Source of the DNA: Manihot esculenta
Lineage: Eukaryota > Streptophyta > Magnoliopsida > Malpighiales > Euphorbiaceae
Assembly: GCF_001659605.2 (NCBI RefSeq)
Contig: NC_035171.2
Span: forward strand, 458,044-522,043
Direction: 5' to 3'
Length of the DNA: 64,000 nt
Part shown: positions 1 through 11,471 of the stretch, piece after piece
Position numbering within the stretch: position 1 is the stretch's first letter
Layout of the letters: each line of letters begins with the position of its first letter
Position numbers and translations under genes: made by a program
Notes under the pieces: model-generated
Databases searched by the model: none
Told to the model about the DNA's origin: nothing
The model's input: the letters and a program-made list of their open reading frames with translations, nothing else

Positions 1-211
1 GGAAACACAACATATAACATACCACTTTAGCACATAAACATCACATATCAATCATACACATACAACACTCATGGCATATCATAGCAGATAGGACTCAAGA
101 CCCTATCCTAGTGGACATGATTTCCTATTGTGCTTGACCACTTCTAACCTGTCTGAGCCCAACACTGTCTTATAGGTCCGATCATGTGAACCTAGGGCTC
201 TGATACCAATC
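1..211 (-). mobile_element. Gypsy element A: 5' leader with tRNA-Met primer-binding site
   Basis: On the minus strand the LTR end (GGGTCGTTACA) is followed after three bases by TGGTATCAGAGC (reverse complement of 197-208). This is the standard plant primer-binding site complementary to the 3' end of initiator tRNA-Met. The sequence is therefore the untranslated leader just downstream of a 5' LTR, and the body of element A must extend leftward out of the window. No coding sequence is visible in this short leader. Confidence 0.85.
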
Positions 212-2409
212 TGTAACGACCCCAAAATGGACCGTCACCGGCGCTAGGATTCAGGTCGGCTTAAGGCCGCCAGAACCCGTAGCAAGCCTGCTATACTCTC
301 TGTGTACCTGTAAACCTCATACATGATCATACATTTTCTGTGAAAATAAAACTCTTTTCTGAACCAAGGCTTAACCTGTGCATGCACTATCTCTGTACTC
401 TGTACTCATGTACTCTGTACTCTGTATCCCTGACTAGAGCTTGCTCTAGATGGGTTAACTCATACCTGTTAAGCCTGGTTTTTCACATACAGGAAAACAT
501 ATATACATATCTAGATCATGACAAAACATACATCACTAGGTCAAGCAACAACTATTACATCTCTTTAATATTACATGTCCACTCTAAGCTATTACAGATC
601 TCTTTACTTTTCCTGTACTCTGCTGGACTGTCCCTGTACACTGTACACTGAACCTGCAAAACTGGGGTTAAGGGAGTGGGATGAGCTCTATAGCCCAGTG
701 AGTAGAACAGTAAAACATCTCAGTAAAATATGATCTCATGGAATGCACCATATCACAGACAAGCCACATCAAGAGTAAACCTGTCACCACATAGTCCCAG
801 TAACTCTGTGCCAGGGCGTAGAATCGAGCACCTGGTCTTCCTGTCATATATGTATATGTGTATATAACACCTCTGTACTTACCATTGCCAGGGCGTAGTC
901 AAAGGCTCCTGGACTTTGCTATACCTGCCAGGGCGTAGTCAAAGGCTCCTGGACTTCGCTATACCTGCCAGGGCGTAGTCAAAGGCTCCTGGACTTCCTG
1001 TCTGAGACTATTGGATCATTCAGCATTCACTCACATCACCAAATAACGATGCAATGCAACATATTCGTGAATACTAATGCAATCACCCTATGGCATAATC
1101 ATGATGCATGAGATATGCTAAAACATTCCATTGTGCAAGTAAAAGAGTTAAGTTTAGTTCCACTCACCTCTGGCTATCTGGACTGACTGACTCTGCAGGC
1201 TCTGAACCTCTGGAGCAGTACTCACTGCTGCTCTCTCTGGTTCCTCTGGTCTGTACCTATACAGATGGACTCAAATGAGGGACCAAACAAGCGTAGAAAT
1301 AACTCTCTTAAACTTCCCCAAGAATCCCTTAAACTCACTCAACTATCCATGCAAAGCATGCAAAAGAAAGCTGGACAGGACACTTTCGGCGGCAGGTTCG
1401 GCGGCCGAAAGTCCTCTCCAGAGACGAAACTCAAGCACCTTCGGCGGCACCTTCGGCGGCCGAATCCCCCAAACAGAGCCGAACATGCAAAACAGGCTGT
1501 GGCAGCCAAGCCACCATGCAAGAGGTTCGGCGGCCGAATGAACCTTCGGCTGCCGAACCTGAGTTCATCCAGAACTCAGCTTCAACGGCAAACCATCTTC
1601 TCCTTCCCTTCAACCACTCAAACCATATATACTCCAACTCCTCAACACACATATACTCACGTATATGATCACAGGGGTCCAAAACTATCTAATAACCCCA
1701 AACAACAAATCAAACATAACACAGAAACATGTATACATGCATAACTCATCAAAACCACTACTTCTCACTTAAACATGCATCTCTCTCCCTTAACTTCCAT
1801 AAAACCTTCAGAAAACACATAAACAGGTTCAAGAGCATTACTTACCTCCTGTAACAAGAAGCTGAACACTCTGAACTAAGGAAAACGGACCAACTCTTCT
1901 CAAACTCTCAAACTCGCACAAACGGAGCTTTTTGCTTCAAAACATTCAAAACTAAGTTTGTTCCCTTCAAAACTTTCCACACCTGTGAAACCCTTAGCCT
2001 GAGCAGCTCAACGCATGCAGATAAAGCATGGGAGCTGTGACCAACTTCTGGACATGATCTGGTGATAACACCTGTCCAAAATGCTGACTAAGGGATACAA
2101 AACTGCTGGCTAAGCAACTCAGCTTCGGCTGCCGAATCGCATGCAAAACCATGCAACATTCGGGGCCGAACCTGAATTCGGAAGCCGAATATTGGGCACT
2201 TTCGGCGGCCGAACTTATCTTCGGCGGCCGAACTTGGCTCCTCTGCCTTGGTTCATTTCAACTCAAAACTTGGTTCCATTTACCTGTAACACAATAAACC
2301 ACACAACATTCGTGAGAAACTCATATCTCCTACCCTCTAGAGGATTCCGACATCCCGGAGTCCACCGGATGACAAGAATTCCGGTGCCGGACTCTAGCCG
2401 GGTATTACA
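212..2409 (-). mobile_element. 5' LTR of gypsy element A (2198 bp)
   Basis: Read on the minus strand it starts TGTAATACCCGGCTAGA at 2409 and ends GGGTCGTTACA at 212, the same termini as the LTRs at 5061-7390, 8531-10801 and 57206-59537. It is followed by the primer-binding site, so it is a 5' LTR. It carries many TTCGGCNGCCGAA dyads at about 1385-1550 and 2120-2235. It interrupts another LTR of the same family (2410-3369). The 5-bp right flank is CATGC; the matching left duplicate would lie beyond the window. Confidence 0.85.
886..1003. repeat. 40-bp tandem repeat, 3 copies, inside LTR A
   Basis: Three near-identical units beginning TGCCAGGGCGTAGTCAAAGG follow one another with a 40-bp period. 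The equivalent part of other LTR copies also carries short repeats of this motif (about 6600-6770 and 57829-57970), but in different number and length. This is therefore a variable minisatellite in the LTR. Confidence 0.8.
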
Positions 2410-3369
2410 CATGCAAAACAAGCAAAGGAAGGCTGGACAGGGCACCTTCGGCAGCACCTTCGGCGGCCGAATGTCTCCTCCAGAGACGAACGTCTGGCAT
2501 GTTCGGCGGCCGAATCCTCCTTCGGCTGCCGAACCTGAGTTCATCCAGAACTCAGCCCCGTCGGCAACCTCCCTCCTTCATCCATTTCTAACGCTCAAAA
2601 CATGCATAACTCCTCCCTCAACTCACATATACTTCAGTATATGCTTCAAGGGGTCTACAACTACCTACCAACCCCAACACAACCAATAAACATACACATA
2701 ATCATGCTTACACCAATAAAACATTAACAACTAAACTTGAAACCCTATAGATGCAACTCTACCCTTAACCTCTTTAAAAGTTGTATAAATCAGTAAAAGA
2801 AGTTCAAAACCTTCCCTTACCTTCTAAAACCAGAAGAGGAACAACCGAAAAGCTGATCTATGGACCAACACCTCGCCCAAGCTCCAAACCACCAACCCTC
2901 TCTTTTTGACCCAAAACCTTCAAACTCACTTGAAAGACACCAAACCTGTGCATGGGGTGATAAAACCCTATAGATGAGTCATGAGAGACGTGGCCAAATC
3001 CTCTGTCTGTGATTTGGACGCAACACCTGGCCATTTCACCGACGGAAGAGTGCACAATAGCTGGCTGACCAGCTCAACTTCGGTTGCCGAATCGCATGCA
3101 AAACCATGCAACATTCGGGGGCCGAACTTGAACTTCGGGGGCCGAACATTGGGCACTTTCGGCGGCCGAACTTTACCTTCGGCGGCCGAACATGGCAGAA
3201 TGCCTCCTTGGCCTTTTCTCTTCCAAACTCAATCCTTTTTCACTCTAACCCTTTAAAACACTTGAAATCATTTACGAAAACATTCTCTTCCCCTTCCAGA
3301 GACCTCTGACATCCTCGAATTCCACCGGACAGTAGAAATTCCGATGTCTGAATCTAGCCGGGTATTACA
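2410..3369 (-). mobile_element. Gypsy LTR B, 5' portion, truncated by insertion of A
   Basis: On the minus strand it begins TGTAATACCCGGCTAGA at 3369 and aligns with the first ~960 bp of the family LTR, dyad blocks included. At 2410 it is cut by the LTR of element A. The rest of B should resume to the left of A, outside the window. Its right flank (CAGAC, 3370-3374) is pol sequence of element C, so B sits inside C. Confidence 0.75.
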
Positions 3370-4952
3370 CAGACGCCATAAGCCGGAAGTCACTAGGCAG
3401 TCTATCCCACGTCACGGCAGAGAGGAGACCAGTGGTGAAGGAGTTTTACAAGCTCATTGATGAAGGTCTACAGCTGGAGTTGTCTGGTACCGGTGCTTTA
3501 GTGGCCCAGATGAGAGTGACACCTGTGTTTCTGGAGCAAGTGGCTCAGAAACAGCATAAGGACCCAGAGTTAGTGAAGATTGCCAGGACTGTTCAGTCAG
3601 GCAAGGACAGTGAGTTCAGATTTGACAGTAAGGGGATCCTCCGCTATGGGAGTCGATTGTGTGTACCAGATGACATAGGGCTAAAAGGAGACATTATGAG
3701 GGAGGCTCATAATGCAAGATACAGCGTTCACCCCGGAGCCACCAAGATGTATCAAGATTTGAAGAAAGTTTATTGGTGGCCAGCGATGAAGAAAGAAGTG
3801 GCACAGTTTGTGTCAGCCTGTGAAGTGTGTCAGAGGGTGAAGCTGGAACATCAGAAGCTGGCTGGAATGCTTAACCCGCTACCTATTCCAGAGTGAAAAT
3901 GGGAGAATATAGCTATGGACTTCGTAGTGGGGTTACCGGCGGCGTCCAACAGATTGGACTCCATATGGGTGATTGTGGACAGACTCACCAAATCTGCTCA
4001 CTTCATCCCTGTCAGGAGTGGCTACTCTGTGGACAAGTTGGCGCAGGTATATGTGGATGAGATCGTCAGGCTGCATGGGGTTCCTGTTTCGATAGTGTCA
4101 GATAGAGGGCCCCAGTTCACCTCCAGGTTTTGGCAGAGTCTGCAGAATGCCATGGGTACCAGGTTGGATTTCAGTACTGCCTTCCACCCCCAGACGGACG
4201 GACAGTCCGAAAGGACCATCCAGACTATCGAGGATATGCTTAGAATGTGTGTGCTGGACTTTGGCGGTTCTTGGAGGCAGCATCTACCTTTGGTGGAGTT
4301 TGCCTACAATAACAGCCATCATGCTAGCATTGGGATGGCTCCATATGAAGCTTTATATGGGAGGAAGTGCAGGTCACCTGTCTGCTGGGAGGAAGTTGGA
4401 GAAAAGGCCTTGGCAGGGCCTGAGCTAGTAGAGATCACCAGCAGGGTGGTACCCATAATCAGAGAGAGAATCAAGACTGCTGCAAGCAGACAGAAGAGTT
4501 ATGCAGACATCCACAGAAGACAGGTAGAGTTTCAGGAGGGGGATCTGGTATTGCTCAAGGTGTCTCCAATGAAAGGAGTGGTTCACTTTGGGAAGAAAGG
4601 TAAACTAGCCCCACGATACATCGGACCCTTTGAAATCTTGCAGAAGATTAGGAATGTGTCGTACAAGCTAGATTTGCCTGCTTCAATGGCAAGAATCCAT
4701 CCGGTTTTCCATGTTTCAATGTTGAGGAAATTTGTGTCAGATACAGGCAAGGTTCTTAGTGAGCCTGATGTGGAGATCCAAGAGGATCTCACCTATGTTG
4801 AGCAGCCAGTGCGGATCATAGACACCCAGATCAGAAAGCTAAGAAACAAGGAAATCCCGATGGTGAAAGTCCTATGGAACCACCACAATATGGAAGAGTG
4901 CACCTGGGAGACACGGGAGTCCATGCTCCAGCAATACCCTTATCTTTTCTGA
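3370..4952 (+). pseudogene. Gypsy element C: pol 3' part (RNase H tail, integrase, chromodomain), broken
   Basis: The frame is open from about 3372 and encodes the end of RNase H ([10 protein letters not shown]), the integrase zinc-binding region (His-His then CEVC), the integrase core ([33 protein letters not shown]) and a C-terminal chromodomain ending [18 protein letters not shown]. This is the order of plant chromoviruses, probably the Tekay/Del group. A stop at 3894-3896 replaces a Trp conserved in the sibling copy at 59.6-61.6 kb, and the same frame resumes immediately. The 5' part is missing because elements B and A are inserted at 3369/3370. It is a defective copy. Confidence 0.9.
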
Positions 4953-5045
4953 GGTTAGTTCCCTGTGAGTTTTATGTGCTTTGCATGTTTGATATGTGTA
5001 TGCCATGCTATGTGTTAGTTGAGGAACATTCAGGGACGAATGTTC

Positions 5046-5060
5046 TTAAGGGGGGGAGAA
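5046..5060 (+). other. Polypurine tract of element C
   Basis: TTAAGGGGGGGAGAA lies directly before the LTR start TGTAATACCC. It is the expected second-strand primer site of an LTR retrotransposon and fixes the 3' LTR start at 5061. Equivalent tracts precede 8531 and, on the minus strand, abut 59537. Confidence 0.85.
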
Positions 5061-5237
5061 TGTAATACCCGGCTAGACTCCGGTATTGGAATTCCTACCG
5101 TCCGGTGGAATCTCGGATGTCGGAGACCTCTAGAAGGGTAAAACCATGTTTTCATGAAATGTTTTAATGTTTTTGATGATTTTAAGTAAAGAGAAAATGA
5201 GTTTTTGAATGAAAATAACTTTGGAGGAAAACTCAGG

Positions 5238-6189
5238 TTCGGCCGCCGAAACTCAAAGTTTGATCGCCGAACATGCATGCATTTCGGGTGTGCCTTAGGC
5301 CCCCGAAGGCATAAGTGAGGGAAGTCCAAGTTCGGCCGCCGAACCTCAAGTTCGGCCGCCGAACCTCAAGTTCGGCCGCCGAACATAGCATGCATGCGGA
5401 GGCACGTTCGGCCCCCGAACGTGGCCTGGCCAGCCATTATAAAAGGGTCCCTTAGCCGAAAACGGGCGAGCTTTTTCCCCATTTTCGGCCAAGGTGAGCT
5501 CTCCGCCGTCCCTCACCGATCTTTGATGTTTTTCCTCTAGATCTTTCAAGTTTTTCATTTGTTTTAACTTTGTTTTGAAGATTTGAGCTTTTGAGCAAAA
5601 TTTTGGAGCTTTGAGGTTCAAGAACTCAAATCTCTCCCAACTCCAAGTTTGGTCGCCTCTACTCTCGATCTTCAAGAGGTAAGAGTCGATCTCTAGCTTA
5701 TATTATGTTTTAAGTAAGTTTTATGAAGTTCTTGGGGTAGAAAATGCATGAGTAAGTTTATGTTGAGTTTATGAGTTTTTGATGAGTTTTTGAGCAATGT
5801 GGCTTGTAATGTGCGTTTGATGTGTTGTAGTTGGGGTTTAAGGTAGTTTGAGACCCCTAGGAGCTTGTATGCATGTTTTGGTTGAGCTAAATGCATGATG
5901 GTTTGAGTTTGGAGGCATTTGTGCATGTTTGAACCAAGTTTCTGCCCTTTGGGAGAAACCAGGTTCGGCAGCCGAAGGGACTTTCGGCCGCCGAACCCTC
6001 TTGTGGAGGCAGCCTTCGGCTGCCGAAGCTTGCCCTCGAAAGGAGACTTTCGTCTCTGTCTGGGAGTTTTGGCCGCCGAAAGTGCCGCCGAACATGCATG
6101 AGTTTCGCCTCTGTCTGGGAGTTTCGGCCGCCGAAGGTGCCGCCGAACCTGCCTGACTTTCGGCTCTGGAGGGACTTTCGGCCGCCGAA
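5238..6189. repeat. Array of 13-bp perfect dyads TTCGGCNGCCGAA in LTR C
   Basis: Copies or one-base variants occur at 5238, 5331, 5351, 5371, 5407, 5964, 5983, 6015, 6123 and 6177. Three of them (5331, 5351, 5371) are spaced exactly 20 bp apart. One block lies just upstream of the TATA box and the other about 500 bp downstream. Each unit holds CG and CHG (CCG) cytosines. Similar arrays are in LTRs A, B, D, F and G. Confidence 0.85.
5438..5445 (+). promoter_or_regulatory. LTR TATA box (element C)
   Basis: TATAAAAG lies about 380 bp into the LTR. The same sequence is at 59154-59161 on the minus strand of LTR F, and a variant (TATAAGAG) is at 53696-53703 of solo LTR G. The conserved position makes it the probable core promoter of the family. 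Confidence 0.7.
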
Positions 6190-7390
6190 CCTGCCGCCGA
6201 AAGTGCCCTGTCCAGGCCTCCTTTGCATGTTCTTCTATAGTTGTTTCATGATGTTTTAGGGGGTTTTTGGGGGATGTTTTTAGAGTGATGTTCTAGTTGT
6301 TTGGTCCCTCATTTGAGTCCACCTGTGTAGGTTCAGACCCGAGGAACCGAGGACCCCAGCAGTGAGTCAGTTGCTTCAGTCAGTGTCAGAGCTAGCCAGA
6401 GGTGAGTGGAATAACTCTTATGCTCTTAAGTAAATAAATCAGTTTTGAGCATGTTCATGCATCACGGATGCCATGTGATATTTTAGGTTGTTTGCATTAG
6501 AAATCACGAATATGTTGCATTGCATAATATGTTGTTGATGTGGATGGATGTTGAATGATCCATTAGCCCTCATATGTTATGACATGATGATATGGTATGG
6601 AAGTCCAGGTGTGGCCTGCACTACGCCCCTGGCACTATGTAAGAGAAAGACCGGACGTGGCCTGCACTACGCCCCCGGCACCATGGATTATGTATGTTAT
6701 GTTATGTTATGTATAAGAGAAAGACCAGGTGTGGCCTGCACTACGCCCCTAGCATGATTGGAATATGTAGAGGGCTAAATGGTGACAAGTTCATCCTTGA
6801 TATGATTAATTGTGATGTGATGCATTCCATGATAGCATGTGTTTTAAATGCTTTATGATTCTGCTCACTGGGCTCTAGTAGCTCACCCCTCTCCCAAATT
6901 CCCCAGGTTTGCAGGTACGGGTTAGACAGAGAAGTCAAGAAGAGTAATGAAGTCTTATGTATGTAATAGTTAGAATGTGGACATGACAGATTGTATAATG
7001 ATGTATAGATATGTAATGTAACGATATTAAGGTTAGAAGTGTGCTTGACCATAGTATATTGTAATCCCTTTTTGATACATGATCTTAATGTTTATTGATG
7101 ACTATGTTTAGCCAACTCAACACTTGTTATGCCACCCATTGGGGGCATTGATGAGATCCCACAGAGGGGTCAAGTTTATGATTATGACTATGTTCAGTGC
7201 ATGCACAGGTTGAGTTTGGTGTATGATAGAATGTATGAAAGAAAAGTTTTAAATTTTTATGTATGATTGTTGATCATGTATGGGATTAAACAGGTTTACA
7301 GGTTACATGTCAGGCTTGCTACGGGTCTCGGCGGCCTTAAGCCGATCTGGATCCTAGCACCGGTAGCAGTTCGATTTTCGGGTCGTTACA

Positions 7391-8410
7391 CTACCGGCGA
7401 CATCTAACAGATTGGACTCCATATGGGTGATTGTGGACAGACTCACCAAATCTGCTCACTTCATCCCTGTCAGGAGTGGCTATTCTGTGGACAAGTTGGC
7501 GCAGGTGTATGTTGATGAGATCGTCAGGCTGCATGGGGTTCCTGTTTCAATAGTGTCTGATAGAGGATCCCAGTTCACCTCCAGGTTTTGGCGGAGTCTG
7601 CAGAATGCTATGGGTACCAGGTTGGACTTTAGCACTGCTTTCCATCCTCAGATGGACGGACAATCAGAAAGGACCATCCAGACAATAGAAGATATGCTCA
7701 GAATGTGTGTGTTGGATTTTGGCGGTTCTTGGAGGCAGCATCTACCTTTAGTGGAGTTTGCCTACAATAACAGCCATCATGCCAGCATAGGGATGGCCCC
7801 ATATGAAGCTTTATATGGAAGGAAGTGCAGGTCGCCTGTCTGTTGGGAAGAAGTAGGAGAAAAGGCCTTGGCAGGGCCTGAGCTAGTAGAGATTACCAGC
7901 AGAGTGGTGCCCATAATCAGAGAAAGGATCAAGACTGCTACAAGCAGGCAGAAGAGTTATGCAGATGTTCGCAGAAGGCAAGTAGAGTTTCAGGAGGGGG
8001 ATTTGGTATTGCTCAAGGTGTCTCCAATGAAAGGGGTGATTCGGTTCGGGAAGAAAGGTAAGCTGGCTCCACGGTACATCGGACCCTTTGAAGTCTTGCA
8101 AAAGATTGGGAATGTATCGTACAAGCTGGACTTGCCTACTTCAATGGAGAGAATCCATCCGGTTTTCCATGTTTCTATGTTAAGAAAGTTCGTGTCAGAT
8201 CCGGGCAAGGTTCTTAGTGAGCCTGATATGGAGATCCAAGAGGATCTCACCTATGTTGAGCAGCCGGTACGGATCCTAGACACCCAGATCAGAAAGCTAA
8301 GGAACAAAGAAATCCCGATGGTGAAAGTCCTTTGGAATCACCACAACATCGAAGAGTGTACCTAGGAGACACGGGAGTCCATGCTCCAGCAATATCCTCA
8401 TCTCTTTTAA
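7391..8410 (+). pseudogene. Gypsy element D: pol 3' part (integrase core, chromodomain), broken
   Basis: The frame opens directly at the end of LTR C with [18 protein letters not shown], in the middle of the integrase. It runs through VSDRGSQFTSRFW, the C-terminal integrase region and the chromodomain. A TAG at 8363-8365 interrupts the chromodomain; the same frame then continues to a TAA at 8408-8410. The catalytic-region motif HPQMDGQSER carries Met where the other copies have Thr. The upstream half of D must lie left of element C. D is followed by its own polypurine tract (8519-8530) and 3' LTR. Confidence 0.88.
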
Positions 8411-8530
8411 GGTGAGTTTTATGTGTTTTGTATGAATGTTTATGTTTTATGCTTTGTATGACCATGTGTATGCCATGCTGTGTGTTGTTTGGTGAATATT
8501 CGAGGACGAATGTTCTTAAGGGGGGAAGAA

Positions 8531-10801
8531 TGTAATACCCGGTTAGACTTCGGTATCGGAATTCCTACCGTCCGGTGGAATCTCGGATGTCGAAAACCTC
8601 TAGAAGGGAAAAACCATGTTTTCATGAAATGTTTAATGTATTTTATGATTTTAATTAAAAAGGAAATTGAGTTTTGAATGAAAAAGACCAAGGAGGCATT
8701 TCCAGGTTCGGCCGCCGAACCTCAAGTTCGGCCGCCGAACGTGGGATGGTTTAGGGGGGCAAGTTAGGCTTCCGCAAGTCTCAAAGGTTCGGCCGTCGAA
8801 CCTCATGTTCGGCCGCCGAACTTGCATGAGATGTGGGGGCACGTTCGGCTGCCGAAAGGTGGTCTGCCAACCCTAGATAAGAGCTCCATGGCCGAAACGG
8901 GCGAGTTTTCTCCCCATTTTCGGCCACGGTGAGTTCATGCTCTCCTTTGGTTCGTTTTTGCTGTTTTCCCTCCGATCTTTCATGTTTTAACAAGCTTTAT
9001 ATTGATTTGAAGAGTTTAGAGCAAAAAGAGCAAGTTTTGAAAACTTGGAGACCAAAGAGCGGATCTCTCCCATCTCCGAGTCAGATCTCCTCTCGTTCTA
9101 CAAGAGGTAAGAGTAGATCCATAGTTCCTTTCATTTTTTAAGTAAGTTTTATAAAGTTTTTAGGGTAGAAATGCATGTATAGGTTTATGTTGAGTTTATG
9201 GGTTTTTGATGTGTTCATGGACAATGTGGCTTGTATGTGCTTGTTTGATGTGTTGTAGATGGGGCTTAGGATAGTTTGGAGCCCCTAGGAGCTTGTATGC
9301 TTGAGTATGCATGTTGTAGAATAGGAAAATGCATGATTAAATGAGTTGGGAGGCGTTTATGCATGTTGAGCTGAGTTTTTGCCCTTCTGGGAGAAATCAG
9401 GTTTGGCAGCCGAAGGTTCTTTCGGTCGCCGAACCTACCTGTGGTAGCATGAATCGGCTGCCGAACCCTGCCCCCGAAAGATGACTTTCGGCTCTGGAAG
9501 GGACTTTCGGCCGCCGAAGGTGCCCCCGAACATGTATGAGTTTCGTCTCTGTCTGGGAGCTTCGGCCGCCGAAGGTGCCGCCGAACCTGCCTGACTTTCG
9601 GCTCTGGAGGGACTTTCGGCCGCCAAATCTGCCGCCAAAAGTGCCCTGTCCAGCCCTCCTTTACATGTTTTCTATGATTGTTTCATGATGTTCTAGGGGG
9701 GTTTTTGGGGAGTAGTTTAGAGTTATGTTTATGTTTGTTAGGTCCCTCAATTGAGTCCACCTGTGTAGGTTCGGACCCGAGGAACCGAGGACCCCAGCAG
9801 TGAGATAGCTGCTTTCGAGTCTTGTCAGAGCTAGCCAGAGGTGAGTGGAATAACTCTCTATGATTTCAAAATAAATAATGAATGTTTTAGCATGATTCAC
9901 GCATCATGAATGCCATGAGATATACTAGGGTGTTTGCATTAGAATTCATGAATATGTCGCATTGCACTTTATGTTGTTGATGTGGATGAATGTTGAATGA
10001 TCCATTAGCCCTCATATAGTATGACAGACTATGGAAGTCCGGGTGAGCCTGCACTACACCCCCGGCATGACTGAATATGTATGATATGCTATGGAAGTCC
10101 AGGTGTGCCTGCACTACGCCCCTGGCATGATTAGACTGTATGGAGGGCTAAGTGGTGACAAGTTCATCCTTGATGTGAAATGTTTGTGCTGTGATGCATT
10201 CCATGATATCATATGTTTTAAATGCTATGTTTTATTATTCTGCTCACTGGGCTCTAGTAGCTCACCCCTCTCCCTTAACCCCCAGGTATGCAGGTATAGG
10301 GTATACCAGGAGGTCAGCAAGAGTAATGAAGTCATGGTCTTGTAATAGCTAGTGTGGACATGATAAATGATGATATGTTATGTTGAGTACAGTTATGTAA
10401 AAGTATGATATAGAAATGTGATGTAATGATGCTTATGGAAGTTTAGAGTTGTGCTTGACTATAGTGTAATGTTGTTAATCCCTTTGAGTACATGATTTTA
10501 TTGATGTTTATGTAACCAAACTCAATTTATGTGATGTCACCCCATTGGGGCTATGATGAGGCTCCAAAGAGGAGTTAATGTTTATGTCTATGTATTGTGC
10601 ATGCACAGGTTGAGTTTGATGAATGAATGAAAGAATGAATGAATGAATGTAAGGAAAAGTTCAAAGTTATTATGTATGTGTTGATCATGTATGGGATTAA
10701 ACAGGTTTACAGGATAAATGTCATGCTTGCTACGGGTCCCGGAGGCCTTATGCCGACCTGGATCCTAGCGCCGGTAGCGGTCCGATTTTAGGGTCGTTAC
10801 A
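8531..10801 (+). mobile_element. 3' LTR of gypsy element D (2271 bp)
   Basis: It begins TGTAATACCCGGTTAGA and ends GGGTCGTTACA. It is collinear with LTR C but clearly diverged (base changes, small indels, several eroded TTCGGCNGCCGAA dyads), so it is an older insertion or a different subfamily. Short repeats of a GGAAGTCCAGGTGTGCCTGC-like motif occur at about 10030-10130. At its right end copia RNase H coding sequence begins, so D is inserted in copia element E. Confidence 0.87.
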
Positions 10802-11051
10802 ACTGTGGTGTGAAAACAAGTCAGCTATTGCCATTGCTAACAATCCAGTGCAACATGGTAGGACCAAACACATCTTAGTCAAGTATCATGCAATCAGAGA
10901 AGCTGAAAGAAATCAAGAAGTGAAGCTAGTGCATTGCAAATCTGAGATGCAGGTTGCTGATATCCTCTCCAAGGCACTTTCAAAAAACAGGTTTGAATGT
11001 TTGAGAAGCAAGTTGGTAGTTTCTAAAAAAACTCTCAAGGAGGAGTGTTAG
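10802..11051 (+). pseudogene. Ty1/copia element E: C-terminal RNase H fragment
   Basis: The frame encodes LWCENKSAIAIANNPVQHGR, then TKHI, VKYHAIREA and ADILSKAL. This is the typical last ~80 residues of a plant copia polyprotein (canonical motif CDNxSAI..NPVFHxRTKHI). It ends in a stop at 11049-11051, overlapping the LTR start. Everything upstream is cut off by gypsy element D. The purine stretch AAGGAGGAG (11037-11045) is the polypurine tract. Confidence 0.85.
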
Positions 11052-11228
11052 AATTGAGAGTTTTATCAATGAAGGTTCCAGAATATTTAGTAAATTAATT
11101 AAGTATAGTTGTAGTTAATTCTAGAGAACTTTAATGGTATCTTATCAAGCCACTCTTTTGTTGACAAATGTAAAAACTATAATTTTGTCACCTAAAATTT
11201 TCTGAAACCCTTGTAATATCTCTGTAAA

Positions 11229-11308
<80 letters not shown>

Positions 11309-11471
11309 AAGCAAAAAGATGTTCTGATGATGATGTATGTAAGTGTGTTTTGAAATACAAGAGAAAAGAGTTTTCTTCCGGCAGCTGTGAGTCTATTTTC
11401 TTTCATGTCTATATTGTCTTCCTTTCTACTTCATTAATGTCAGTTTATGTTTGATCTATTTAGCTCCAACA
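11046..11471 (+). mobile_element. 3' LTR of copia element E (about 426 bp)
   Basis: It starts TGTTAGAATTG directly after the polypurine tract and ends CTCCAACA, giving the imperfect terminal inverted pair TGTTRGA/TCCAACA usual for copia LTRs. It contains a TA microsatellite of about 80 bp at 11227-11305, where copy number is likely to vary between individuals. The 5' LTR is not in the window. Confidence 0.7.
11227..11305. repeat. (TA)n microsatellite
   Basis: An almost pure TA dinucleotide run with a single TACA interruption. The long Tyr-Ile peptides read from it are artefacts. Confidence 0.95.

Larger units (their letters stand above)
5061..7390 (+). mobile_element. 3' LTR of gypsy element C (2330 bp)
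   Basis: It starts TGTAATACCCGGCTAGA directly after the polypurine tract and ends GGGTCGTTACA. It contains a TATA box (5438-5445), splice-donor-like AAGGTGAG and GAGGTAAGAG downstream of it, at least ten TTCGGCNGCCGAA-type dyads between 5238 and 6189, and short tandem repeats at about 6600-6770. No open reading frame in it is convincing. After its end, pol sequence of a second copy (D) begins at once, so C is inserted in D. The right flank CTACC is the predicted 5-bp target duplication. Confidence 0.88.

Noticed and set aside
1265..2689. Open frames with repeated FGGR/SAAE peptides in the LTRs
   Set aside because: The peptides are translations of the TTCGGCNGCCGAA dyads in several frames and both strands, with no conserved start or family match.
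5331..5383. Regularly spaced palindromes resembling a CRISPR array
   Set aside because: Units are 13 bp with short similar spacers inside a eukaryotic LTR and recur in every LTR copy; there are no unique spacers and no cas genes.
11145..11406. Tyr-Ile repeat peptides
   Set aside because: They derive from the TA microsatellite in the copia LTR.
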